Notes: generated from the letters alone by a model not told the origin. Positions 11,047 to 24,871 are shown, counted from the stretch's first letter. The stretch is 64,000 nucleotides of DNA from Cafeteria roenbergensis (GCA_008330645.1 VLTN01000009.1:372001-436000); one strand, 5' to 3'. Translations and numbers: made by a program.

Positions 11047-14000
11047 TCAGAAACCGTCGGTGTCGTCCTTGCTGGAACCGGCGGAGACGCGCAGACCGAT
11101 CTTGCGAATCGACTCGCCGTAGGTTGACACAAAGGCCTGGCCAAGCGAGGCGACCACGGCAGTGCCATCGCGCTGAGGCCGGAAGACCATGACGGCGGCC
11201 GGCTCGGCGGCACGCTTCACCTGGACGGCCGAGTCGTTGGCGAGGGCTGCGACGACGGGGCCGAGCACGGCGAGGTGCGAGCGGACCACGGCGGGGGCAC
11301 GGCGGGCGAGGCGCCGGAGCGCGAGAGCGGCCTCGAGGCGGACGTCCCGGTCCTTGTCCTCGCCCAGGCGCCGCAGCATGGCGGCGGCAGCCACCGCAGC
11401 AGGGCCGGAAAAGGCCGTTGCCGCGGCCGCGGCCTGGGAGCGGAAGCTCTCGTCGTCGCCGAGGCCGCCTCCGACGCCAGCGGTGCGAGCGGCGGCCGCC
11501 TCCACGATGGCGGACGCGCTTCCGCTGATGAGTGCGTAAGAGATGCAGTGGGCCGCGTCGGAGCGGACCTCGGCCTGGGGGTGCTTGGCAGCCTTGCCGA
11601 GCGCCAGGATGGCGGAGGAGGCGCGGTCGATGACGGCCTGAGAGGCGGACCCGAGGGCGAGGAAGGCGGTGAGCGCGCGAACGCGGGTGCGAGCGTCGCG
11701 CCAGTCTCCCGCGGAGTCGCTGCTGGCCTCCGCGGCGGCGACGACCTCGTCCACGAGGGAGCCGGCCTCCTCGGGCTCCATGCTCACGAGGAAGGCGCCG
11801 AGGGCGCGGGCGGCGTGGGCGCGGAAGAGGGCGTCGTCGTCCTCGAGGCTCTCGTGAAGCACCTCCACGGCGAGTGAGACGATGGGCGGGGACACGCGGT
11901 GTGCGGCTGCCCCGGCAAGGAAGGCCAGAGCGCGGAGGCAGGACTCGCGGATGGCTCCCGTGGCGGCGGCGGCGCGCTTCTGGATCTCCTTGCAGATGAC
12001 GTCCACCTTGGCGAGGTGGCGGCCTAGCAGGCTCATGTGCTCCGCCGCCACCTCGCGGAGCTTGGCCTCGGTGGCCAGCAGCTGGCGAGTGAGCGAGGAC
12101 TGCAGGGTGACGATGAGGACCTTGACGTCGCGGGGGGAGCGCTCCACGATGATGGCCAGAGTCTCGACCATGGCCACGCGGACGTTGACCGAGTACGCGT
12201 CGGACAGCACGCGGAGGAGGGGCCCGGCCATCTTCTTGAGGTGAGGGGTGAGCACCTCGTCGCCGGCCATGTCGACGAGCTCGCCGATGGCCTCAGCGGC
12301 CTGCTGCTTGGACTCGGCCGGGCCCTTCAGCACGGCCCACGAGTAGAAGTCGAAGAGGGGGAGGACGGCCGTGGGGAGGCACAGGCCGGGCAGGCGCAGC
12401 GGGCCCTTGGGCGCCGCCGCCACCGCAGCAGTGGAGGCGGCGGCGGCGGCGGCGCCAGACGAGGCCGCGGCCGCGGCGCCGCTGCCGCTCGAGCCGCCGA
12501 GGAGGCCGCGGCGCATGCGGCCCTCGGAGAGCGCGCTCTTGAGGCTGTCGCGGAGGAAGCGGAGGTCGTCGAGGAGGCGCTCGCGGTCGCAGAAGGTGAC
12601 GACCGCAGCGAGGGTGTGCGCTGCCGCCTGGATGACCTCGGGGTGGGGGTCGTCGAGCCGGTAGGCAGTGTCGCGGATGATGGAGGAGGCCATCTCCGAG
12701 GCGTCCTCGTCCGTCTGCTCAAGGAGCATCCGGATGAGGGTGCAGGCCGCCATGCGGCGGTAGGGGCTGCGGGAGCCGCACATGAACCCGAGGATTGGCT
12801 CCACGGCGAAGCCGAGGGCCTCGCCGGGGATGGCGCAGAGGAAGCGGGCGGCGGCTTCGGCGTGGCCGCCGCTCTGGCGCTCGAGCACTTCCTCCATGCT
12901 GGAGGCGAGGTAGACGTCGCCGTTGGCCTCGTCGGTGGGCAGCTGGGCGCCCGTCTTGGCGCCGCCCAGAACGACGCCGAGCGGCGGGCCCTCGGGGCCA
13001 GCCCACTTGGCGAGAAGGTTTGCGGCCTTGGTGCCGGCCGCGGCGGGGGCCTCCTCGCAGGCGAGGCAGCGGACCAGGGGCGGGATGATGGCGGCGGCGT
13101 GCACGTGGATCACGTCCGACGTGACCTCGGCCACGGCGGCGAGGGTGCGCACCTGGAAGACGGACATGGGGGCGCGGAGCAGCTTGGGGAGGAGGATGGG
13201 GAGGATCTCCTCTCCGCGAGTGGCGAGCACGCCGCGGAGGCCAAGCATGGCGCGGTGGGAGCGCGCGTCGTCCCCGGAGTCGAGGTCCCGCAGCAGCGGC
13301 TGCACCACCTCGTCGACGGCGCGCTGGCCCACGACGCGCTGGAAGGCGGCAAAGGTGCGGCCCGCGGCCGCGCGAACGCGGTCCGACTCGTCGCAGAGCG
13401 CGTCGCGCACGGCGGGGGAGACGACGGCCATCTGCCCGTCCAGCTGGCGGCGGTGGATGCCGCCCAGCATTTCGGCGAGGCCGAGGCACACGCCCTCGCG
13501 GTGGTCGACGGTGCGGTCGGGGGACAGGCCGGCGCGCAGCACGGGGACAACCTCGGCGACGATGGTCTCGCCCATGCGGCGGGTCAGCTCTCCGAGGCCC
13601 TGCACTGCGAGCGTGCGCACGTCGTAGTCGTCCGAGGCCAGGCCGGCCACCAGGCGGTCCACGAGCGAGGGGAGGACGTCGTGGAGGAGGCCGGGCATGT
13701 ACAGCGAGGCGGACTTCCAGGCGGGGAAGGCAGCCTGGCGGACGGCAGCAGTGCCGTCGGAGCGGAGCAGGTACACTGCGGACAGCACGGCGTCGCGGCG
13801 CTCGCGGCCGAGGGCAGCGACGATGCGGCTGCTCTTGGCGCCCATGGTGGCCTTGGAGGGGGCCTCTGCGACGCGGGCAGCGGCCGCCGCGGCGGGGTCC
13901 TCCTCGTCGCCGCGGCCGCCGCGGCGGGCCTTGCGCCGGCGGCGGCGCTCGGCGTCGGCGGCGGCGCCGGCAGCCTCTGCGGCCTCCTCGTCGTCGGCGG

Positions 14001-17000
14001 CCGGGGCAGCCTCGGGCTTCTCCTCGAACCAGCGGTCGTCTTCGTCTTCGTCGTCGTCGCGGGCGGCCGCGTCGTCGTCGTCGTCGTGAGCGCCGACAAG
14101 GGTGTTGCCGTGCGCGTCAGTGGAGGTGCCTTCGTCGCCGGCTGCGCGGTGCACGAGGTCCATGACCAGCTTGATGGCGCACTGGCGCACGCGCCAGCTG
14201 GTGTGCATGAGGCCGCTCTCCAGGGTGGGGAGGATGACGTCGGTGCTCGAGAGGCCGTGCATGCGGACGACGACCTTGCCGGCGCGGAGCGCGATGTCGC
14301 GGACCACTTCCATGTCGTCAGCCAGCCCCTGCACAATGACGCTGAACACGCGGCGGAGGAGCGGACCAAAGTCGTCGCCGAGCACGGGGGGCAGGAAGGC
14401 GAGGAACCAGAAGAGGCCCTGGCGCGCCTCGGGGGAGGGGTCCTTGGCGCGGGCGAGCATCTGCTCGATGGTCTCGTCGACGCAGTCGTCGCCGATGGCC
14501 GCAGCCACCTCGCAGAGGCCCTGGGCGCCGCCGGAGCGCTCGACAGCGCTGCCGGTGGAGGCCGTGGAGGCCTTGAGCCAGTCGAGCAGGCCGCCGACGG
14601 CGTCCTCGCCGACGCCCTTCACGGTGGCGCCCAGGGCGCGGGCGGCGACGGCGCGCACGTCGGGGATGGGGTCGACGACGGTGGTCTTGAGCAGCGGGAG
14701 GAGCTCCGGGAGGTAGGGCGCGAGGTGCGCGGGGTCGCCGACGAGCGAGGTCATGGAGCCCGCGATGGCGCAGGCGGTCTGCTTGACCTCGGCCGAGGTG
14801 GCGACGAGGCCGCGGCGGAGCACGGGCATGAGGAGGGCCAGCGAGGGGGGGTCCACGGCGTGCACGAAGGAGGTGGACGCGAGGATGTCGAGGGCGGCGG
14901 AGGTCTTCCCGATGGGGTCGGTGAGCGCGGCCAGGAGCTCGCTTGAGATGGCCGACACCTCCGGGTTCCGCACCACGCCGCCGACGTTGTTGAGGGCGGT
15001 CAGGGCGGCGGCGCGGACCTTGGGGTGGGTGTCGGAGTGGGCGTTGAGGAGCTGGGGCACCACCTGGGGGAGGCAGGCGCCGAGCTGCTTGGGCGCGCAA
15101 AAGGCTGTGGCGCCGAGCATGCGGATGGAGGCCTGCTTGGTGCGCCACTGCGTGGCCCCGAGGCCCTCGAGGAGGGAGGGCATGACGAGCTTGACGCCGT
15201 GGGCGGAGAGCTTGCGCATCACGGCGCGGGAGGCGCCGGCGGCCGCGAGGCGCACGTCCTTCTCCTGGTCGCCGTAGCACTTGAGGAGGGCGGGGAGGAT
15301 GCGGATGACGTAGGGCTCGAAGAGCATGCCGAGCGAGACGCAGAGGCGCTCCACGGCGAACATGGAGCCCTGGCGGGCGGTGGCGTGGTGCTTGTCGGCG
15401 GCAGACGCCTCGATGACCGACATGACGTCGTGCGCCTTGAGCGTTGCGAGGCCGAAGCCCTTGACGCAGCCGGCGAGGCCGAAGGCGGCGCCGCGGCGGA
15501 CGGCGGAGCTGTCGCCGCGGATGACGCTCTCGAGCAGGCCGGAGACGATGCGACCGCTCTCGGACTTGAGCACCTTGGCGAGGGGCGGCAGGCAGCGGGC
15601 GACGGCGCGCTGCACGGCCTCGGAGGGGGTGCGGAGGGTGTCGAGCAGGGTGGTGACGGTGCCGCTGACGCGGCGGTCGGTCGGGGCGAGGTGCCTGGCG
15701 AGAGCGCCCAGGAGCACCACGCAGCCGCCGCGCTGCCAGTTGCGGCGCTCCTCCGTGCCTGCCGAGAGGCGGCCGTCGGGCCCAGCGTCCAGCGCCTCCT
15801 CAACGGTGGCGAGCATGGGCGCGGTGTTGGCGGCGCCGTACGTCTCCACCAGGCCCTCGCCCGCCGCCATGGCGGACACGCGGACGGCCTCCACGCGGTC
15901 CGAGAGGCCGCGCGAGATGACGTGGGCGAGGGTGGAGACGATGAAGGGGACGGGGAAGGCGCCGCTGACGGCCAGCTCGCGCAGCGCGCGCATGCAGCCG
16001 TCGCGGGCCATCCAGCGGGCGGCGCTGCCGATGCCGCTGCCCGACTTGGCCGCCTTGGCCTCGTCCTCGTCGGCCTCGGCGGCGGCGCGGGCCGCGGCCT
16101 CCGTCGGGAAGGCGGCCTGGGCGACGCCGCTGTGGTTGCCGAGGAGGCCAGTGTCTCCGCCGCAGCGGCGGTGCAGAGCCAGGACGGCCCGGAGGAGGGC
16201 GGCGGTGAGGTCGGCGTCCTCGGCCTCCTCGCAGACGGAGGCGAGGCCGCGGGCCGCGGCGGCGCGCGCGGACACGGCGGGGTGGCCGAGGAAGGGCATG
16301 AGCGCAGCGGCGAGCGCAGGCGAGGGCTCGACGCCCGCTTCCTCGCACACAGCGTCGCCGGCTGCGCCAAGCCCGTCCTCGTCGTCGTCGTGGGCCGCGA
16401 GCCAGAGGCGGGCGTCGGCGGCGCGGCGGGCGGCCTGCGCGGCGGGGAGCCACGAGGCGGCGCGGCGGACGGCGGCGGGGGTGGCGACCGACGTGCCGGC
16501 CGCGGCCACGAGGGCCGGGGGCAGGAGCACGCCGCCGGCCTCGCCGCCTCCCACGCCCGCAGTGGAGGCCAGGGCGAGAGTGACGGGGTGGGCGAGGCCG
16601 GCGCCGGTGTCCGTGCCAGCGGCGCTGGCCGCGTCGGCGGCACCGGCCAGGCCTGCGGCGGCCGCGCGGAGGCCGCGCAGCGCGGCCCAGCGGACGTCGG
16701 GGGTGAGGCTGAGCGCGCCAGCGTCGGTGACCAGGACCCACGCGTCGGCGAGGGAGGCGGTCGCGGCGGGGCTGACGCAGGAGGCGGCCCAGGAGGCGAC
16801 GGAGGTCTCCACGCCGCCGTCCACTGGCTCGCCGTCGTCGTCCGCGGCGATGGCCGCTGCGGCCGCTGCGGCGGCAGCGGCTGTGTCGCCTCCCTCGGCG
16901 CTCGCGGCGGCGGCGGCGCGGAGGCCGCGCGCGTCAGCCTGGATGAGCTGGGAGGCGGTGGCCACGGCGCTGGCTCCGCCCTTTGGCGGCGCCACAAGCG

Positions 17001-20000
17001 TGCGGACGACGGCCACGGGCGAGGGCGTGGCGCGCGGCGCAACGCGCACCAGGGAGAGAGCGGCGTCGAGGAGGACGGGGCGGGCGAGACGGAGGGCGAG
17101 CAGGCGGGTCGCGCCGGGGGCGGCGGCGGCAGCGGCGGCGGCGGAGGCTGCGGGCGGGCTCAGCGGTGCGAGGGCGTCCGGGATGGGGGCGGGCGCCGCG
17201 GCAGCGCCCGACGAGGCGTCGGCCGACGGAGGCACGGGCGCGGCGGCAGGGGTTGCGCTGGGCACCGCGGCAGAGGCGGCAGCGGCGGCAGCGGCGTTGG
17301 CCGCGGCGCGGGGGGCCGAGGCACCAGCCGCGACGGCGGCCCAGGCGTCGGCCGCGGCGCGGAGGTGGGAGTCGGACGCCGAGGCCCCGACGCCGGGGAC
17401 GGGCACGCGACCGGCGAGGCCGGGGCCGATGGGAACGGTGGAGGCGGCTGCGCGAGCGGAGCGGTCGAGAAGGCCTGCCGCAGCGGCGTCGGCGACGTCC
17501 GGGGCGGCGTGCTGCGCGAGCAGGGCGAGGGCGGCCGGCATGAACGCCGGGGGCGGGAAGGAGCAGCAGGCCGCGCGGAGGAGGGGCGCCAGCAGGGCGG
17601 CGGCCGCGGCGGGGAGGCGGGCGATGTCACCCTTGGCGTCAGGGTGCACGAGGCTGTAGCCGCCGCTGCCAGCCATGGGAGGCGGCCGCACCGCGATGGC
17701 GGAGTCTGCGCCGGCCGCGGCGGCGCCGGGGGCTGTGCGGCCGTGCTGGGCCACTGTGAGGCCCAGGGAGTGGCAGAGGCCGCCGAGGAGGCGGCGGAAG
17801 AGGCCGGCGCGCTTGCTGAGGAGGCGGCCGCGCGCTCCGCTCATCGTGATGGCGCGGCCGTTGGCGGAGTTGACGCCCGGAGCGGAGCGCACGCGGATGG
17901 GGAGACCGGACACGCGGAGGGGGCCGTTGGCGCGGGAGGCAGTGGCGGTGGCAGCGGCGTCCTTGGCCGCGTCCTTGGCTGCCTTTGCCGCCTTGGCCGC
18001 CTTGGCCGAGGCGCCGCCGCCGCCCATCGCCAGCCCGAGCCCGCCGCCGAAGCCGGAGGAGCCGCCGGCGCCCGAGGCCATGCCGGAGCGGAGGGACGCG
18101 GCCGAGGAGGCGGCGGCAGCCGCTCCGGCGCCGAGGGCGGAGCCGCCGCCGAAGCCGACGACGATGACGGGGCGGGCGGCGGCCTCTGCCGCGACCTCCA
18201 TGGACGCCACGGCGGCCATGGCGGCGGCCCAGTCGTGCGCCACCGAGGCGCCGAGGCGCGCGGTTTCGGCGCTGGCGCCGCACGCAGCGCGCACGGCGGC
18301 CTCGATGGTGGCGCGGGCGGGCGCGTTGGCCAGAGGGGAGGAGAGGGCGAGCGAGAGCTCGTCCGCAACGAGGGGGGCGAGGCTGGCCACGCAGGCGGCG
18401 GCAGACTGGCGGCCGGGCCCGTGGCTCGCCGCCGCGTGGGGGGCGTCGAAGCAGGCGCGGAGGGCCTCGAGGGCGGCCACGGCGCGGAAGGAGCGAAGGT
18501 CGAGGCGGCGCGCGGTGCGAAGGACGCGGCGGCCCTCGAGGGCCGCGCGGGCGCCCTCGGCAAAGGCCCCGGCGGGGATGCCGCCGTGCTCCGGGCCGCG
18601 GACGACGAGCGCGCCCGAGCGGATGGCGGACTCCGCCTCGGCGGCGGAGGCCTCGCGGGGCGCCGAGGCGGCCTCCTTCCCGTCCTGCGCGAGGGAGGCG
18701 GCGGCGCGAAGCATGCCTGTGCCGTCGGCGATGGTGCCGGCGCCGCCGACCCAGTCGGCTGCGGCGGAGCCGGTGCGCCCAAAGCAGAGGAGGCGGTCGG
18801 CGTCGTCAGCGTCGTCCCACTCGAGCAGGGAGACGACGCCCGCGGCGGTGGCGGCGTCGGCAGCCGCAGCGGCGGCAGGGCCGTCCTGAACCCGGGGCAC
18901 GGCCACGCCGGCCTCCACCAGGCGCCAGGCCTCCTCGCGGCGGGCCCAGGAGCGGCGCCAGGCCTCGTCCCACAGGGGCAGAGGGCGGCGGGCGCTGTCG
19001 TCGCCGGCGGCGTCGGCGGCGGCAAGGGTGTCTGCCTCCGCGGCAAGCGCTGCGGCGTGGTCGGCGCTGTTGCTCCACGCGGCCACGTCGGCTGGGGTCA
19101 GGGGGGCGCGGCAGGCGCGCGCGGCCACGCCACGAGCCCAGGGCACGATGGCGGCAGCCGCGAGGGCGCGGCCTACGGCGCCGTCACGGCGCCAGGTGGC
19201 GGCGGCGGACGAGGCAGCGGTGGGGGCCGGGAGGCCGGCAACGAGCGTGGCCAGGGCGCTCCGGGCGCCGATTCGCAGCGAGGGCACGTAGGAGAGGAGG
19301 CCGGAGCGGCCGGCGAGGAGCCGCACGAGGGCGGCGGCGGTGTCGGGGCGGCCGGCCAGAACGTCGACGGCGGCCCAGGCGCCCGAGTCGGCAGCCGCGG
19401 CGGCCGAGGCGGGGTCGGCGAGGCGCAGTGCGAACAGAGCGGGGGCGGCGAGGGCCGCGGCGTCCGAGGCCGGGTCGGCGCACGGCGCGGCCGCGATGGC
19501 GCCGAGCCCGGCGGAGCGGCGGCCGGCGGCGTCGAGCGGGGCCTCGGACGCGCCGCAGGCGGCCAGAAGGGCAGCCGCGGCGTCGGCGAGGAGGCGGCGA
19601 GCGGCGGCGGGGTCCGACCCGCTGACGTAGGGGCTGTGGGCCATGACGACGAGCGAGGCGAAGATGGCCGCGGCGTCGGCGGGAGCCCACCGATCGGACT
19701 CGTCGGCGACGGCCACGGCGCCAGACGAGTCCGCCAGGATGCCGCGAATGGCGGCGCGGACCCACTGCGGGCGGGGGCGGGCCCTGAACACCCGGGAGGA
19801 GGCGCCGCGGCCGGCGGCGGGGGTGAGGAGGGCGAGGGTCGCGTCGTCGGCGCTGTCGCCGCCGCTCACGCCCACGCCGCACTCCCAGCCGGAGGAGTCC
19901 TCGCGGTGGGCGCCGGGGCCGATGGCCAGGACGGCCGCCGCGTCGGAGCCGGCAAACGCACCCTTGCGCGGCCCGATGGCGGTGCCGCTCACGCCGGTGG

Positions 20001-23000
20001 CGGCGTGGTCGTCGGCCGCCCAGCGGCGGACCATGCGCCAGAGCGCGTGGATCAGCACTGCCGCGCGCTGGGAGGGGGTGCCGGACGCGGCGGCGGCGCT
20101 GCCGTCGCCAGCGCCCATCGGGCCGGAGCCGACCACCATGGCGCGGCAGGCCGCAGCGGTGGCGCGGCGCACGCCGGGGTGGGCGTGGACGAGCATGGCA
20201 GCCAGGGCCGACGCGGCGGCCGACGGGCGCGTGGGCTTGACGCGCGAGCCGGCGGCGGCGGCGGCGGTCGAGGCGGCGGAGCTCGCGCCGGCCTCGGTGG
20301 CGGAGATTCCCCTGACGGCGTCCGCGGCCGACGGGGGGTGGCAGAGCGCCAGGATGGGGCGGGGGTTGGCGCCAGTGTGCTGGGGCTTCTCGGGGCGGCG
20401 GCCGCTGGCAGCGGCGGCCTTGCTCGACCCGCGGGCGGCCCCGGCGCCGGATCCGGTGGTGGCTGCAGCAGCGGCCTCTTGGGCGGCGCTGGCCTCCTGG
20501 GCAGCGGCTGTGACGTGGTAGGCCTCCTCGGCCCACCCGTCCAGCTCCGGGTTGCCCGCTGACTCGCCGCGGAGGTCGGCCATGATACCGGCGAGCTGCG
20601 GCAGTGCGCGGCAGCGAGCCGCGTGCGCAGTGACGCCGACGGCGATGGCCGCAGCAGCGGCCTGGAGGGCAGGGACCAGAGGAGCGACGGTGCCGAGGGC
20701 GCGGCCCGCGGCCATGTGCACGGAGCGCGCGTACAGGAAGGAGGCGGGGTCGGTCACTGCGGCGAAGAGGTTGACGCTGGCCGCGGCGGAGGCGCCGGCG
20801 CCGGCGCCGGCGTCGGCAGAGGCGCCGCTCGAGCCCGCGCCTGCAGCGGCGGCGCTGCTGCTGCTGCTGCTGCTGCCTGAGGCCTTGGGGGTGGACGTCT
20901 TGCTCGCCTTCTTCGAGGACTTCTTCTTGGTGGGCATGTCGAGGCCGATGCCGAGCATGGCCAGCTCTGCCGCGGACGCCTTGGGCTTCTTCTTGCCGCC
21001 GCTCTTGGAGGACTTGGCCTTGGTGGAGGTGGCGGTGGAAGAGGAGGAGGAGGAGGAGGAGTCCGTTGCCGAGGAGGAGCCGGCGCCCGAGGACGCAGCA
21101 GCAGCAGCGCCGGCGCTGGAGCCGGATCCCGATCCAGTGGCGGCGGAGAAGGTCTCGGCCTCGGCGGCGGCCAGCGGGGGCCCGCCGGGGGTGCCCGGGG
21201 CGACGGCACGGGCGGTCGGGGGGGAGGCGTCCGCAGGTGCTTCGCCGGCCTTGGGGGCGTGGGCGCCGGGCGTGACGCCCGCGCCTGCGCGGTCGGCCTC
21301 GGCCTGCACGAGGGAGCGCGCGTCGACGTCCACCGCGGCCGCGAGGAGGAGTGCCGCCGAAGCCTCGATGCCTCCCAGGGGGGGCTGGGCCGGGCGCGCC
21401 GCTGCCGCGCGGGCCAGGGCAAGGAGGGGCTCTGCCAGGGCAACGACGGCGGGAGCGACGGATGAGCGGCGCTCCATGGCCGTGCGGAGGGCGCGGGCCG
21501 CTGCGGTGGCAGGTGCGGCGGTGGCGTCCTCGGCTGCGGTGGCGAGCATGGCGCCGAGAGCCTTGACGGCTGCGTCGGTGAAGGAGCCCGACCCGGCAGC
21601 GCAGGCCACGACGCACGCGACTGCGGCCCAGAGCGCGTCGGCGTGCGGCTCTGCCGAGAGCGCGGGGGCCAGAGTGTTGGCGACGGAGGCAAGGGCAGTG
21701 CGGGCCGAGGCGCGAGCGGGGCCGGGCGCCGTGGCAGCGGCCTCCAGGGGGCCGAGGAGCGCCGCCAGGCAGGCTGCGGCGGCCTCGCGGGCCTGCCAGG
21801 AGGTGAGAGCCTTGCGGTCTGGGCCGGCCAGGCGGGCGGCGGCGGCGGATGCCGCGCTGGCGATGGCTGCCGCGGCGACGGTGATGTCGTCAGCGGCCTC
21901 GCCGTCGCGCTGGGCGGCGGCGGCGGCGGCGCAGACGCGCAGGCCCTCCACAACGTCCGAGGAGCCGGGCACGGCTGCGACGGCGCAGTTGATGGCCGCG
22001 GTCACGAAGGGCGCCGCGACGGCGGGAAGGAGGACGCCAGCCACGGCGGCGGGAGGCAGCGCCCGCGCCAGGGCGGCCACGCAGCGGGCCACCGCTGGGA
22101 GGGAGGAGAGGGACGCGGACGAGCCGAGGCGGGCGGCCAGGCGGGCAGCGGTAGCGGAGAGGGCTGCGGCGGCGTCGGCTGCGCTGCCGGCCGCGGGAGC
22201 GGCCTCAACGCCGCCGACGACCGGGCCGAAGCAGGCTGCCGCCAGGCCCTCGGGCACGGGGCTGGGGCCGGCGCAGCAGGCGAGCAGGGCGGCGTTGGCG
22301 GCGGCCCAGACGGCGGCCGCGGCGTCGCTGGAGCCCGCTGCCGAGGCCGCGGCTGCGCGGGCCAGGAGGCTGCGTGCGGGGTGGGGGGCACCGAGGCGCT
22401 TCGCGGCAGCGGCGTTGCGGCGGGCGCGCGCCGAGCCGGAGTCCGCCGAAGCGGCGGACGCAGCCCGCCTGACCCCCGAGGAGGAGGAGGAGGAGGAGGA
22501 CGGGGAGGCGGCGCCGAAGGAGGCCGAGGATTCGGCGATGGTGGGGAGGGGCCCCACGAGGAGGGCCGAGTCAGAGGCGTCCTCGCCGCCGACGTGGCCG
22601 GCGCCGGAGGAGACGGCGCGGTGGGGCCGGGCGCTGGCCGAGGCCGCTGCGGGCGCGGCAGAGCGAGCCGGGTGGTGAAGGGGGCACCCGAGGGCGGCTG
22701 CGGCGACGGCTGCGGCCAGGGCGCGACGGCAGGCGGCGGCGGTCGGCGCGGCGCCGGGGCGAGAGGAGGCGGCGATGGATGCCATGGGCTCGCCGTCCGC
22801 CGTGCCAGCGATAACCGGCTCTGTGCCAGCCGCGACGGCCGTGAAGTAGGCGAGCAGAGCCGGGGACGCGGCCGCTGCCCGGCCGGCAGCGGTCACCGCC
22901 TCGGCGGTGCCGCGCGCGGTGTAGCGATGCGAGGGGCGGCGGGGCCGCGGGTGGAGCATAGCGGCCAGGGCAAGGTGGTCGAGCACAGCGCCGGCGAGCG

Positions 23001-24143
23001 AGGCGGCCCACGAGGGCAGGGGGCCCGACGCCCCGGCGAGCGGGGTGGCCAGGGCCGAGGGGCCGGCTGCTGCGACCTCGATGGCGGCGGCGCGGCGGCG
23101 TGCCTCCTCTGCCTGGCGCGCCTCCGCCTCGGCGGCAGCCTCGGCGTCGCTCGTCTTGGACTCCTCCTGCGCCGAGGCTGCTGCTGCAGGCTCTGCCGCG
23201 GGTTCAGCGGCGTCGCCCGCCGCGCCGTCCTTGAGGTCCGAGGCCCAGCTTGCCAGCACGTCCTTCACCGAGGCGGCGCGGCGCACGGCAGCGTCCCTCC
23301 CGAGGTGGACGCCAGCGGCACCTGCCAGAGCGGCAGCGACCACGCGGGCGATCCTGGCCGGCTTGACGGCCGAAGCCGACGCAACAGCCTTGAGGAGGCG
23401 GGCGGCCAGCACGGGGGCGGCTCCGCCGCGCGCGGGGAGCCCCGCGATCGCAGCGACAGTCTGCGGGCAGGCATGACGGATGCACGAGGCGCAGCGGAAT
23501 GGCTCGCTCGCACGTGCGCTGGGATGGGGCGCGGGTACGGGGAGGCGGAGGGACCCAGCTGGGCTGGCGCAGGAGCGGCGCGAGCACGACAGCTCGGCGC
23601 TCTGGCCAGGAGCCCAGCCACCGGCGACGGCCTCCCTCGGGAGCGGGCCGCCGAGGGGTGAAATTGCCATTGAGTAGCAAAGTTTGCGCGCCCAAGCAAG
23701 GAGCAACAAGAGCTGCTGCCCGGCGTGCCAAGCACGGGAGCACCCGATGCCAACCGCACTCCCGTCCCCACTGCGTTTGACATGCCTTGCGCGGAAACGC
23801 AAGCCAGCGGAGCTGCCGCTGCCGCTGGCGCGCGGGAGGCGGCTGCTTGGTGCAGAGCCGAAATTGGAGATCTCACGCGCTCGAGCTGCAGCGTTTGCGC
23901 ATCGTCGTCGCCGCCGACGGGCAGCGCGGCGAGAACGCGAGCGCAGCGCGCGCCGAGCTCCTCCTCGCCCAGCGCGGCAATGGCGACCAGCTCGGCAGAG
24001 GTGGCAACGCCCTGCAGGCCAGCGATGGCCTGCGCGTTCGCCTTGCGGCTGCGTCCGCGGCGCAGCCTGCGCCGCACCACGCGCAGGCCGTCTAGGATGT
24101 CGTCGACGTCATCCTCGATGGGGAGCGGATCGATGTCCGCCAT
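11047..24143 (-). CDS. GCN1: GCN1-like HEAT-repeat activator of eIF2-alpha kinase
   Basis: Exon 1 is 24143..23877 (starts MADIDPLPIEDDVDDIL) and exon 2 is 23460..11047. The 416 bp intron has donor CGC|GTGAGA and acceptor CCCGCAG. The product is about 4226 residues; yeast Gcn1 has 2672. GCN1 binds ribosomes and passes the uncharged-tRNA signal to the kinase GCN2 in the cytosol. The central EF3-like HEAT region is unmistakable, with LFEPYVIRILPALLKC, LSAHGVKLVMPSLLEGL, AFCAPKQLGACLPQVVP and DAPSLALIMP-type repeats (DPPSLALLMPVL) at roughly residues 2680-3340. The C-terminal region (GLCLPTAVLPLF onward) also matches animal GCN1. The first about 2500 residues are extremely Ala-rich with weak conservation, and an acidic then Arg-rich insert lies near 13870-14150. 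It diverges from SF1, with 289 bp between start codons. GCN2 is not in this window. Confidence 0.93.
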
Positions 24144-24432
24144 GAGACCGAGTGGCCCCGGCCGCGACGACAAAGGCCCATTGCCCGAAAGGCGGAACCC
24201 TCCGTTCTCGTCGCGGGCTCTGCACGCAGTTCCCCGCCACTTGGCACGGCCGCCTGCCCGCTCCCCTGCGGGCCGCCGCCGAGCGCACTCCCTGCTGGTC
24301 CCGCTCGGTCGCAGCCGCGGGCGAAGCAGGCGCAGTTGCCCCCTCAGCTTGGGTCGGCGCCAGCCAGAGAAGGGGCGCTTGGCTTCCAGTTGTGCCCGCC
24401 CGCGCTGATCCTTTTTGCCGAAGCGCCGCACC
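24144..24432. promoter_or_regulatory. Bidirectional promoter region, GCN1 / SF1
   Basis: Only 289 bp separate the divergent start codons of two housekeeping genes, so a shared promoter is likely. No TATA-like box or other element was recognised. Confidence 0.45.
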
Positions 24433-24871
24433 ATGGACAACTCCGAGCAGTCGGCCTTGGAGGCCGCGCAGGAGAATCGCGCTCAGGTCCAAGCCATCCA
24501 CCGCCCGCTAAAGCTGTGGTACAACGGCACCCCGGCTGGGGCGGCGCTGAAAGCATCGGGAATGGGCTCGTTTCCGACTTTCTGGCAAGACCTCGCCGAC
24601 TGGCCCCACTTCCGAGAGGTGCGCAAGGCCTACCACGCGAACCCAGAGGGAGCGGAGGTTCCCACTCGTGCTGTCGCCGAGGCGAGCGAGCCGGGCGAGG
24701 AGGATGCAAAGCCCGCCGCCGAGGCGACAGCCGCTGCGTCAACTGCGGCGCCCGAGACTGACGCGAGTGCAGCTGCCGCCACGGCGGCAGGCGCCCCAGC
24801 AAAGCCAGACGGGGCCACAGGCGCAGCCCCGGCTGCTGCCAAGGATGACGGCAGTGGCACCGGCGGCGGCA

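Noticed and set aside
12037-23661. Very long plus-strand open frames opposite GCN1 (969, 1845 and 672 codons, among others).
   Set aside because: Their products are Gly/Arg/Ala/His strings without domains, and they follow the codon phase of GCN1. G/C in third positions removes stop codons from the opposite strand.
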